A stretch of 6,382 bases of DNA from Bacillota bacterium (GTDB lineage Bacteria; Bacillota; Clostridia; Peptostreptococcales; Anaerovoracaceae): assembly GCA_029219125.1 (NCBI GenBank), contig JAQXSU010000072.1:1-6382 (forward strand). Direction: 5' to 3'. Each line of letters opens with the position of its first letter. Position 1 is the first letter of the stretch. Under the pieces are notes generated by a model. It was given only the letters and a program-made list of their open reading frames with translations. It did not search any database and had not been told where the DNA came from. This document shows positions 1 to 5,228 of this stretch, one piece after another. The position numbers were made by a program, and so were the translations under genes.

Positions 1-10
1 CCGCTCTGCA

Positions 11-19
11 TGATATAAT
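11..19 (+). promoter_or_regulatory. Extended -10 promoter for the PurF-like gene
   Basis: TGATATAAT is a perfect extended -10 element (TGn followed by TATAAT at 14-19). The matching -35 region would lie just outside the left edge of the window and cannot be checked. Transcription would start near base 26, giving a leader of about 54 nt before the ATG at 80. The leader holds a short G:C hairpin (GGGG 31-34, CCCC 39-42, AAAT loop). No purine riboswitch fits in so short a leader. Confidence 0.7.
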
Positions 20-66
20 GGCAGGAGAAAGGGGAAATCCCCGGCGAACACATTTTGCGAAGAAAA

Positions 67-72
67 AAGGAG
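67..72 (+). promoter_or_regulatory. Ribosome binding site of the PurF-like gene
   Basis: AAGGAG ends 7 nt before the ATG at 80, an ideal distance. It fixes this start codon and so the N-terminus MGGFFG. No in-frame start codon lies upstream in the leader, so a hidden propeptide carrying the catalytic Cys can be ruled out. Confidence 0.8.
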
Positions 73-79
73 ACAACAC

Positions 80-1501
80 ATGGGAGGCTTTTTTGGCGTT
101 GCATCACAGGACGACTGTGTATTTGACTTATATTTCGGTACGGACTATCAGACCCATCTGGGGCCACGCCGCGGCGGTATGGCGGTCTATGACAGAGAGA
201 ATGGCTTTGACCGGGCGATTCACAACATAGAAAACGCTTCCTTCCGGAGCAAGTTCGGCAAGGAAATGCAGCAGATGAAGGGACAGTACGGTATTGGCTG
301 TATTTCGGACTACGAATCCCAGCCGCTGATCATCCGTTCACACCATGGCACCTATGCGCTGACCACCGTGGGCAAGATCAATAACACGGATCAGCTGGTG
401 CAGGGGCTGTTCGATAACGGCCACGGACATTTCCAGGAGATGTCCGGCGGAGAGATCAACGCCACAGAGCTGGTGGCTGCCCTGATCAACCAGAAGGGAA
501 ATCTCATCGAAGGCATTCACTACGCACAGGAAATGATCGACGGTTCCATGTCCATCCTGCTGATGAACCAGGCAGGCATTTATGCCGCCCGGGATATTGT
601 GGGCAGAACACCTGTGACGGTTGGAAAAAAGAAAGACGGGTTCTGCGTCAGCTTTGAAAGCTTTGCGTACCGGAATCTGCAGTATGAAGATTATAAAGAA
701 CTGGGGCCTGGTGAGATTGCGGTGATTACGGAAAGAAACTGCGTCACGCTGCTGGATCCGGGCGATGACATGAAGATCTGCACGTTCCTCTGGGTGTACT
801 ATGGCTTCCCTGCCACGTCCTATGAGGGCATTACCGTGGAGAGAATGCGCAACCGCACCGGTGAAAACATGGCGAAGCGGGATGCGGAGAAAGGGGATGT
901 GGAGGCAGACATCGTAGCCGGTGTGCCGGAATCCGGCATCGCAGCTGCTGTAGGTTACGCCAATGCGTCCCATGTGCCGTATGCCCGCCCGTTTATCAAA
1001 TATACACCGACCTGGATGCGTTCCTTCATGCCGCCGGTGCAGTCCAAGCGCGACCTCATCGCCAAGATGAAGCTGCTGACGGTGGACGAGCTGATCCGGG
1101 ATAAGAGCATCGTCCTCATCGATGACTCCATCGTACGGGGAACTCAGCTTCGGGAGACTGCGGAATACCTGTTTGAGATCGGTGCCAGAGAGCTGCATAT
1201 CCGGCCGGCTTGCCCGCCGATTATGTTCGGCTGCCGTTACATCAACTTCTCCCGTTCCAAATCGGAAATGGATCTGATCAGCCGCCGTGTCATCCACCGG
1301 CTGGAGAACGGCAGAGAGACCAGTGAAATTCTTGCAGAATATGCAGATCCGAACAACGAAAAATATGAACGCATGGTGGAAGAAATTCGAAAGGAAATGG
1401 GCTTTACCACTCTGCGGTTCTGCCGCCTGGACGATATGATCGAAGCCACCGGGCTGCCGAAAGAAAAACTTTGTACCTACTGCTGGGACGGCAGAGAATA
1501 A
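80..1501 (+). CDS. PurF-like amidophosphoribosyltransferase with degenerate glutaminase site
   Basis: This 473-residue cytoplasmic protein is homologous over its full length to glutamine PRPP amidotransferase, the first enzyme of purine synthesis (PRPP + glutamine to phosphoribosylamine). The phosphoribosyltransferase half looks intact: pyrophosphate-loop-like GVPESG at 281-286 and the PRPP motif SIVLIDDSIVRGT at 343-355. Four cysteines fit the Fe-S ligands of the Bacillus-type enzyme: Cys234, one of Cys378/Cys385, Cys465 and Cys468 (CTYC near the C-terminus). The N-terminal Ntn-glutaminase half is abnormal. The nucleophile Cys, normally residue 1 of the mature enzyme in (M)CGIFG, is Gly2. 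QHRGQ reads GPRRGG (28-33), the RYSTAG segment reads CISDYE (74-79), and the oxyanion NG of AHNGN reads TTVGK (95-99). Glutamine-dependent activity is therefore unlikely; ammonia-dependent or non-purine roles are possible. It stands alone here, with no other pur genes. The PurF fold is certain; the function is not. Confidence 0.85.
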   Translation: MGGFFGVASQDDCVFDLYFGTDYQTHLGPRRGGMAVYDRENGFDRAIHNIENASFRSKFGKEMQQMKGQYGIGCISDYESQPLIIRSHHGTYALTTVGKINNTDQLVQGLFDNGHGHFQEMSGGEINATELVAALINQKGNLIEGIHYAQEMIDGSMSILLMNQAGIYAARDIVGRTPVTVGKKKDGFCVSFESFAYRNLQYEDYKELGPGEIAVITERNCVTLLDPGDDMKICTFLWVYYGFPATSYEGITVERMRNRTGENMAKRDAEKGDVEADIVAGVPESGIAAAVGYANASHVPYARPFIKYTPTWMRSFMPPVQSKRDLIAKMKLLTVDELIRDKSIVLIDDSIVRGTQLRETAEYLFEIGARELHIRPACPPIMFGCRYINFSRSKSEMDLISRRVIHRLENGRETSEILAEYADPNNEKYERMVEEIRKEMGFTTLRFCRLDDMIEATGLPKEKLCTYCWDGRE

Positions 1502-1517
1502 ACGAAAAAGATCAGGC

Positions 1518-1545
1518 AGGCGGCTTTCTCCGGAAGGCCGCCTTT
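1518..1545 (+). terminator. GC-rich hairpin after the PurF-like gene, probable weak terminator
   Basis: An 11-bp stem with one G:T wobble is formed by 1518-1528 and 1533-1543 around a TCCG tetraloop. It sits 17 nt after the stop codon. Only a short T stretch follows (TTTCCT), so termination may be partial, with read-through into the nudC-like gene 20 nt downstream. Confidence 0.55.
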
Positions 1546-1564
1546 CCTGCGAGAGGAATTAGAA

Positions 1565-2491
1565 ATGATCCAGGATATTTATCCACACATATATCATAAT
1601 GAATATCGGCCTGCCGCACCGCAGCCGGACAGCTTCCTGCTATACTACGACGAAGGATGCGTGCTGGCGTCGGTGCAGGGAGACAAGACGGTCAGCCGCG
1701 ATCTCAGAATCAAGGGAGGTCCGCCGACAAAAGAAGAGGTGGCTGCAAGAGACGGGATGCCGTACGGACTGACTTACCCCCGGTTCCGCCACCTGGGTGC
1801 CAATGCGGCGGCCATGGCGGAAAACGCCATCTACCTGTTTACCATTGATGATGCGGCATATTTTCTGACGCTGGACCGGCCGAAGCTCAATCCTTCTGCA
1901 GCGGAGCAGTTTTCCATGGTGAGCACAGGGATATTCCGGGAAGCCGAGCCGCAGTATCAGGCGTTTGCGGGAATTACGGGCCAGCAGCTGAAAAACTGGT
2001 ATGACAGCAGCCGTTACTGCGGGCGCTGCGGCAGCGAACTGCGCCATGCAGAAAGGGAGCGGATGCTGCAGTGTCCTGTCTGCAGCCACACGGTGTATCC
2101 GAAAATTTCACCGGCAGTCATCGTGGCTGTCACCGACGAAAACCGGCTGCTTCTGACGAAATACAGCGGCAGAGACTACAAGCGGTACGCTCTGATTGCC
2201 GGATTCACCGAGATCGGAGAAACGGTGGAGGAGACGGTCCGACGTGAGGTCATGGAGGAAGTGGGCCTGAAGGTGAAAAACATCCGCTACTATAAGAGCC
2301 AGCCCTGGTCCTTCAGTGAAACACTGCTGATGGGATTTTTCTGCGATCTGGACGGCTCTGATGAAATCCGGCTGGATACGGAGGAACTGTCTGTGGGGGT
2401 CTGGATGGAACGGGAAGAAATTCCGGAACATTCCGCCAGAATCAGCCTCACCGGAGAAATGATCGAACGGTTCCGAGCCGGATTCGAATAA
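1565..2491 (+). CDS. nudC: NADH pyrophosphatase, NudC-type Nudix hydrolase
   Basis: This 308-residue protein should cleave NADH/NAD+ to NMN(H) and AMP; the family also removes NAD caps from RNA 5' ends. Domains in order: a divergent N-terminal domain (about 1-145); a zinc ribbon with Cys152/Cys155 and Cys170/Cys173; and the Nudix domain. The Nudix box at 213-235 fits G-x5-E-x7-RE-V-x-EE-x-G-L exactly, with Gly213, Glu219, Arg227-Glu228, Glu231-Glu232 and Gly234. The NudC signature SQPW follows at 245-248, continuing SFSETLLM, a variant of the enterobacterial SQPWPFPxSLM. The length is close to the family norm. The start is supported by GAGAGG about 7 nt upstream. The macro domain gene follows after 32 bp with its own SD and no terminator between, so the two are probably co-transcribed. 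Both products act on NAD-derived metabolites. Confidence 0.92.
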   Translation: MIQDIYPHIYHNEYRPAAPQPDSFLLYYDEGCVLASVQGDKTVSRDLRIKGGPPTKEEVAARDGMPYGLTYPRFRHLGANAAAMAENAIYLFTIDDAAYFLTLDRPKLNPSAAEQFSMVSTGIFREAEPQYQAFAGITGQQLKNWYDSSRYCGRCGSELRHAERERMLQCPVCSHTVYPKISPAVIVAVTDENRLLLTKYSGRDYKRYALIAGFTEIGETVEETVRREVMEEVGLKVKNIRYYKSQPWSFSETLLMGFFCDLDGSDEIRLDTEELSVGVWMEREEIPEHSARISLTGEMIERFRAGFE

Positions 2492-2511
2492 CAGATTTAC
2501 AGAAGTGAAAC

Positions 2512-2519
2512 AGGAGGTG
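2512..2519 (+). promoter_or_regulatory. Strong Shine-Dalgarno of the macro domain gene
   Basis: AGGAGGTG is a full-consensus SD a few nucleotides before the ATG at 2524. It is the strongest ribosome binding site in the window and suggests high translation of the macro protein relative to NudC. Confidence 0.75.
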
Positions 2520-2523
2520 CATT

Positions 2524-3522
2524 ATGCCGTTCCAGATCGTACATAATGACATTACGAAAATGCACACCGATGCCATCGTCAATGCGGCCAATTCCAGACT
2601 GCAGGTGGGAGGCGGTGTCTGCGGCGCAATTTTCGCTGCGGCGGGAGACAGAAAGCTGCAGGAGGAATGCAATCGAAAAAGCCCATGTCCCACGGGAAGT
2701 GCGGTTATCACCGGGGGCTATGGCCTCCCCGCAAAATATATCGTCCATGCCGTCGGTCCCATCTGGCAGGGCGGCAGTCAGGGGGAGGAAACACTTCTGC
2801 GGAGCGCCTATCTGACTTCTCTGAAGCTGGCAGCGGAAAAAGGCTGCCGGTCTATTTCTTTTCCGCTGATTTCGGCCGGTATCTACGGCTATCCCAAGGA
2901 GCAGGCGCTGCAGGTGGCAGTGAGTGCCTTCAGCCGGTTTCTCATGGAACAGGACGACGGAGAAGAGATGGATATCTATCTGGTGGTCTTCGACCGGAGT
3001 GCCGTATCTCTGAGCGAAAAGCTGTTTCAGGAGATTCGCCACTATATCGATACGTTCCATGATGAAGAGGAAAAGGAGCGCAGAAGAAGATTTGAGTATG
3101 AAATCTGCTGTGCCAGCATATGTGAAGATGCGGATGTTCTTCGGGAACGGAGCCTGGAGGAGCTGGTAAACAACCTGGAGGAAACCTTTTCGGAAATGGT
3201 TCTGCGGCTGGTGGATGAAAAGGGATATAAGGATTCCCAAGTCTACAAGCGTGCCAATCTGGATCGAAAGCTGTTTTCCAAGATCCGCAGCAATCCGGAT
3301 TACCATCCGAAGAAGGAAACGGTACTGGCTCTGGCAGTGGGTCTGCAGCTGTCTGTGGATGAGACGCTGGATCTGCTGCAGCGGGCAGGCTACACCCTGT
3401 CAAACAGCAGCCGGACCGATGTGATCGTCCGGTTTTTCCTGGAGAAGGGAGAGCATGATATTTTCCTGATAAATGAGGCACTGTTCTGCTTCGGGGAGGC
3501 TGTGCTGGGAAGCGCGGCATAA
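2524..3522 (+). CDS. Macro domain protein fused to XRE-like helix-turn-helix tail
   Basis: The 332-residue product has two parts. Residues 1-175 form a macro domain, a module that binds ADP-ribose and often hydrolyses ADP-ribosyl or O-acetyl-ADP-ribose bonds. Visible motifs are NDITKMHTDAIVNAAN (8-23), GGGVCGAIF (29-37), HAVGP (75-79) and the phosphate loop SAGIYGYP (117-124). Where MacroD/YmdB enzymes carry a catalytic Asp (GGGVDGAI), this protein has Cys33. A charged linker (179-190, EEEKERRRR) leads to a tail whose helices match an XRE-type helix-turn-helix: about 223-235, 237-244, a recognition-like helix DRKLFSKIRS (247-256), 262-275 (KKETVLALAVGLQL) and 278-288 (DETLDLLQRAG). A C-terminal extension of about 40 residues follows. 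There is no signal peptide. The fusion suggests a protein that couples ADP-ribose sensing to DNA or protein binding, perhaps autoregulating this locus (inference). The macro call is secure; the tail is assigned from pattern only. Confidence 0.88.
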   Translation: MPFQIVHNDITKMHTDAIVNAANSRLQVGGGVCGAIFAAAGDRKLQEECNRKSPCPTGSAVITGGYGLPAKYIVHAVGPIWQGGSQGEETLLRSAYLTSLKLAAEKGCRSISFPLISAGIYGYPKEQALQVAVSAFSRFLMEQDDGEEMDIYLVVFDRSAVSLSEKLFQEIRHYIDTFHDEEEKERRRRFEYEICCASICEDADVLRERSLEELVNNLEETFSEMVLRLVDEKGYKDSQVYKRANLDRKLFSKIRSNPDYHPKKETVLALAVGLQLSVDETLDLLQRAGYTLSNSSRTDVIVRFFLEKGEHDIFLINEALFCFGEAVLGSAA

Positions 3523-3561
3523 AACACACATAAAACATATAAGAATAGAAATATGAACAAG

Positions 3562-3597
3562 CAAAAATGTCGCCTGCCCGGCGACCTTTTTGTTTTG
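3562..3597 (+). terminator. Intrinsic terminator of the nudC-macro unit
   Basis: A 6-bp GC-rich stem (GTCGCC 3569-3574 with GGCGAC 3580-3585, loop TGCCC) is extended after one T:C mismatch by AAAAA/TTTTT pairing (3563-3567 with 3587-3591). A T-rich tail TTTTTGTTTTG follows. The A-rich left side means it could also work on the opposite strand. It closes the nudC-macro transcription unit, so the downstream vWA gene would need its own promoter. Confidence 0.85.
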
Positions 3598-3642
3598 TCT
3601 TTCTGTTACACTGAGTACATCACAGAAATTGCATTATGTATG

Positions 3643-3653
3643 AAGGAAAGGAG
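3643..3653 (+). promoter_or_regulatory. Orphan Shine-Dalgarno, probably the original vWA gene RBS
   Basis: AAGGAAAGGAG is a strong SD sequence, but the downstream bases (AACATATTAAG) offer no start codon; the nearest ATG codons at 3694 and 3704 are too far. If the mobile element is removed, this SD joins the bases before the vWA ATG (5229) at a distance of roughly 10 nt. It is therefore best read as the ribosome binding site cut away from the vWA gene by the insertion. Confidence 0.55.
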
Positions 3654-3675
3654 AACATATTAAGTAACCCGAAAA

Positions 3676-3729
3676 GTAGAATAACAGTATAAAATGTGTT
3701 AAAATGTACTCACTTTAAATCAATTCTAC
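3676..3729 (+). repeat. Left-end inverted repeat with internal direct repeat
   Basis: The perfect 7-bp arms GTAGAAT (3676-3682) and ATTCTAC (3723-3729) enclose 40 nt. Inside, TAAAATGT occurs twice (3690-3697 and 3700-3707), 10 bp apart. The position near the presumed left tip suits the subterminal structure bound by a Y1 transposase, although the 40-nt loop is long for that role. The direct repeat with one-helical-turn spacing could be a regulator site. Confidence 0.35.
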
Positions 3730-3870
3730 ATGAAGTTCAATACGAAAACATCAGTTATAAATAACGCAGCACTCTCATCCCAGCAAGAAACCATTCAGAA
3801 CATTGCATCAAACCTTCATGTATTTAGTTGTATACCTAAGGAAATACAAAAGAAAGTTAAGAGAGGATGA
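3730..3870 (+). CDS. Small ORF (46 codons) with ATGA overlap to tnpB
   Basis: An ATG at 3730 opens a 46-codon frame beginning MKFNTKTSVINN and ending KEIQKKVKRG. Its TGA (3868-3870) overlaps the tnpB ATG (3867-3869) as ATGA, the classic arrangement for translational coupling. The product is small and polar with a basic tail and a single Cys (residue 34); I recognise no family. The frame is closed upstream by TAA at 3700-3702 and ATG 3730 is the only usable start. Against it being real: no SD precedes that ATG, and 46 codons can arise by chance. In favour: tnpB itself has a badly spaced SD (GAGAGG touches its ATG), so coupling from this ORF would explain how tnpB is translated. It could instead be a leader peptide that controls TnpB level. 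Confidence 0.35.
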   Translation: MKFNTKTSVINNAALSSQQETIQNIASNLHVFSCIPKEIQKKVKRG

Positions 3871-5060
3871 GAAAATTGCTGCGGAGTTACAAAACAGAGC
3901 TAACGCCCACAGCGGAGCAAAAGCAGGCGATTGACAGAACCATTGGTGTATGCAGATTTGTATATAACTTCTACATTGCACACAATAAGGAAATCTATGA
4001 AAAAGAAAATCGCTTCGTTACCGGAATAGATTTTTCGGTCTGGCTCAATAACGAATTCATTCCCAACCATCCGGATTATACATGGATCAGGGAAGTGAGC
4101 TCAAAGGCAGTCAAACAAAGCATCATGGATGCAGATTCGGCTTTTCGAAGATTCTTCAAACATCAGGCCGGATTCCCGAAATTCAAGAAAAAGGGTGTGA
4201 ATGAGCCCAAGATGTATTTCGTAAAGACGGATAAGAAGGCAGTAATCCGCTGCGAAAGGCACAGGATTAAAATACCAACCATCGGCTGGGTACGGCTCAA
4301 AGAAAAGGGATATATTCCAACCGATCCTGAGAAGTATGTCATCAGGTCGGGGGCGGTTTCCAAAAGAGCCGGACGCTACTATGTATCTGTGCTTGTGGAA
4401 ACAGACGAAGTAGCAGAAAGGCCTGTTCTTACCAAAGAAGGCCTGGGCATCGATCTGGGGCTGAAGGAATTTGCAGCCTTGTCGAATGGAGATGTTTTTC
4501 GGAACATCAATAAAAGTTCTGCAATAAAAAAGCTGGAAAAGAAATTAAAACGAGAGCAGAAGGCTTTATCCAGAAAGCTGGAAGCAAAGAAAAGGGAAGA
4601 GAAAAAAAGAGGAGAGAAAGGAGGAAGCTATTCAAATATAGAAAAGCAAAAGTTGAAGGTACAGAGACTTCATCAAAGACTGGAAAACACCCGGACAGAT
4701 TACTTAAACAAGTGCGTATATGACATGGTGAAAACCAAGCCGTCCTATATCACCATTGAGAATCTGAATGTGAGGGGCATGATGAAGAACAGGCATCTTT
4801 CGAAAGCAGTGGCAAACCAGAAGTTCTACGAATTCAGGACGAAGCTCAGTGCGAAATGTAAAGAAAACAGCATCGAACTGAGAATTGTAGATACATGGTA
4901 TCCGTCAAGCAAGACGTGCCATGGATGCGGAAATCTGAAAACAGATCTGAAACTATCAGATCGAATCTTCCGCTGCCCGCACTGCGGAGCAGTCATTGAC
5001 AGAGATCTGAATGCAGCACTGAATCTGAGAGATGCGAAAGTATATGCTGTTGCAAGCTAA
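3867..5060 (+). CDS. tnpB: TnpB, RNA-guided RuvC nuclease (IS605 OrfB family)
   Basis: The 397-residue protein belongs to the IS200/IS605 accessory nucleases related to Cas12, which cut DNA guided by an omega-RNA from the element's right end and so favour element retention. It opens with the typical SYKTELTPTAEQKQAID and the CRFVYNFYIAHN segment (about 29-40). The RuvC nuclease appears complete: Asp196 in GIDLGLKEFA (RuvC-I), Glu298 in YITIENLNVRGM (RuvC-II) and Asp380 in DRDLNAALNL (RuvC-III). A zinc finger with Cys351/Cys354 and Cys370/Cys373 lies between RuvC-II and RuvC-III. A lysine- and arginine-rich helical stretch (219-275) separates RuvC-I and -II. Length is normal and no frameshift is seen, so it is predicted active rather than a nuclease-dead TldR-like repressor. 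The start is uncertain: ATG 3867 has GAGAGG directly against it, whereas TTG at 3876 (codon 4) would have that SD 9 nt upstream and gives a more usual TnpB N-terminus. Confidence 0.93.
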   Translation: MRKLLRSYKTELTPTAEQKQAIDRTIGVCRFVYNFYIAHNKEIYEKENRFVTGIDFSVWLNNEFIPNHPDYTWIREVSSKAVKQSIMDADSAFRRFFKHQAGFPKFKKKGVNEPKMYFVKTDKKAVIRCERHRIKIPTIGWVRLKEKGYIPTDPEKYVIRSGAVSKRAGRYYVSVLVETDEVAERPVLTKEGLGIDLGLKEFAALSNGDVFRNINKSSAIKKLEKKLKREQKALSRKLEAKKREEKKRGEKGGSYSNIEKQKLKVQRLHQRLENTRTDYLNKCVYDMVKTKPSYITIENLNVRGMMKNRHLSKAVANQKFYEFRTKLSAKCKENSIELRIVDTWYPSSKTCHGCGNLKTDLKLSDRIFRCPHCGAVIDRDLNAALNLRDAKVYAVAS

Positions 5061-5220
5061 AAAGCAAGCATACACATGTACCGATGGCTAGTCGGGAATT
5101 TACGACTGTGGACTGTGCATAGAACCTGCGAGTAGAGAAAGGCATGCCTTCTCCAAAGCACGCAGGATGAAGCAGTAATAATCTCGATATGGACATTTTT
5201 GTCTATATTTTGAGTAGCAG
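5061..5220 (+). ncRNA. Putative omega-RNA scaffold at the element right end
   Basis: In TnpB elements the guide RNA comes from the 3' end of tnpB plus the right end, and its last ~16-20 nt are the flanking host DNA. This 160-nt non-coding region is strongly structured. An outer stem CCTGCG/CGCAGG (5125-5130 with 5161-5166) encloses a hairpin GAGAA(A)GGC/GCCTTCTC (5135-5153), and a third hairpin (5183-5214) sits near the tip. The segment GGCTAGTCGGGAATTTACG (5086-5104) resembles a block I recall after clostridial IS605 tnpB genes. The RNA probably begins inside the tnpB coding region. The guide would be the DNA just after the element, which includes the vWA start codon. Exact ends cannot be read from sequence. 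Confidence 0.6.
5183..5214 (+). repeat. Right-end subterminal hairpin
   Basis: Ten consecutive base pairs (5186-5195 with 5200-5209, including two G:T pairs) close a TTTT loop. After a two-base bulge, CTC/GAG (5183-5185 with 5212-5214) extends the stem. A hairpin a few bases inside the tip is the hallmark recognised by Y1 transposases of IS200/IS605 elements, with cleavage just downstream. It is AT-rich and lacks a terminator T-tail, so termination is the less likely role. Confidence 0.55.
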
Positions 5221-5228
5221 AATATGAA

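Larger units (their letters stand above)
3523..3660 (+). other. Intergenic region: macro gene 3' end to element left end
   Basis: This stretch contains the terminator at 3562-3597, about 45 bp of AT-rich DNA with no convincing -35/-10 pair, and an orphan Shine-Dalgarno at 3643-3653 that serves no ORF in its present place. Together with the mobile element left end and the small ORF described separately, it accounts for the whole 344-bp gap between the macro gene and tnpB. Confidence 0.5.
3661..5220 (+). mobile_element. IS200/IS605-type tnpB-only element (about 1.56 kb)
   Basis: The element contains an intact tnpB, a non-coding left end and a structured right end, with no Y1 tyrosine transposase (tnpA); it would need TnpA supplied in trans. 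IS200/IS605 elements lack terminal inverted repeats and make no target duplication, so the ends must be guessed. Left: the orphan SD ends at 3653 and an inverted repeat (GTAGAAT 3676-3682, ATTCTAC 3723-3729) lies 15 nt inside 3661, as expected of a subterminal hairpin. Right: the hairpin at 5183-5214 is followed by TAGCAG and then the vWA start region. Both edges carry an ATAT string (3657-3660 and 5222-5225 region), so the junction is uncertain by several bases. The region is visibly more A-rich than its neighbours, consistent with transfer. Confidence 0.75.

Noticed and set aside
18..230. 70-codon frame starting MAGERGNPRRTH overlapping the PurF-like gene start
   Set aside because: It begins at the -10 promoter region, overlaps most of the first 150 bases of a clear gene in another frame, and shows no recognisable motif.
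338..1297. Long minus-strand open frame (319 codons) inside the PurF-like gene
   Set aside because: It is the antisense of a GC-rich, codon-biased gene; the product is His/Arg-rich with no known domain, and no SD is seen.
1471..1499. Internal promoter for nudC at the end of the PurF-like gene (TTGTAC, 17 bp, GAGAAT)
   Set aside because: The -35 matches only half of consensus and it lies inside coding sequence; it is within chance expectation.
2497..3538. Minus-strand open frames opposite the macro-XRE gene
   Set aside because: These are antisense shadows of a well-supported gene with clear domain motifs; their products are low-complexity and unrecognisable.
3819..3935. Short frame MYLVVYLRKYKRKLRE overlapping the small ORF and the tnpB start
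   Set aside because: It runs into tnpB coding sequence in another frame and lacks an SD; the 3730 frame with the ATGA overlap explains the region better.
5190..5225. Outward promoter at the element right end driving vWA (TGGACA as -35)
   Set aside because: TGGACA (5190-5195) is close to consensus, but no -10-like hexamer lies 16-18 bp downstream; GAATAT is 24 bp away, and the bases are better explained by the hairpin.
3661..5228. CRISPR array or Cas12 locus, suggested by the RuvC nuclease
   Set aside because: No spaced direct repeats are present, and the protein's size and zinc finger fit TnpB; the guide is expected to come from the right end.
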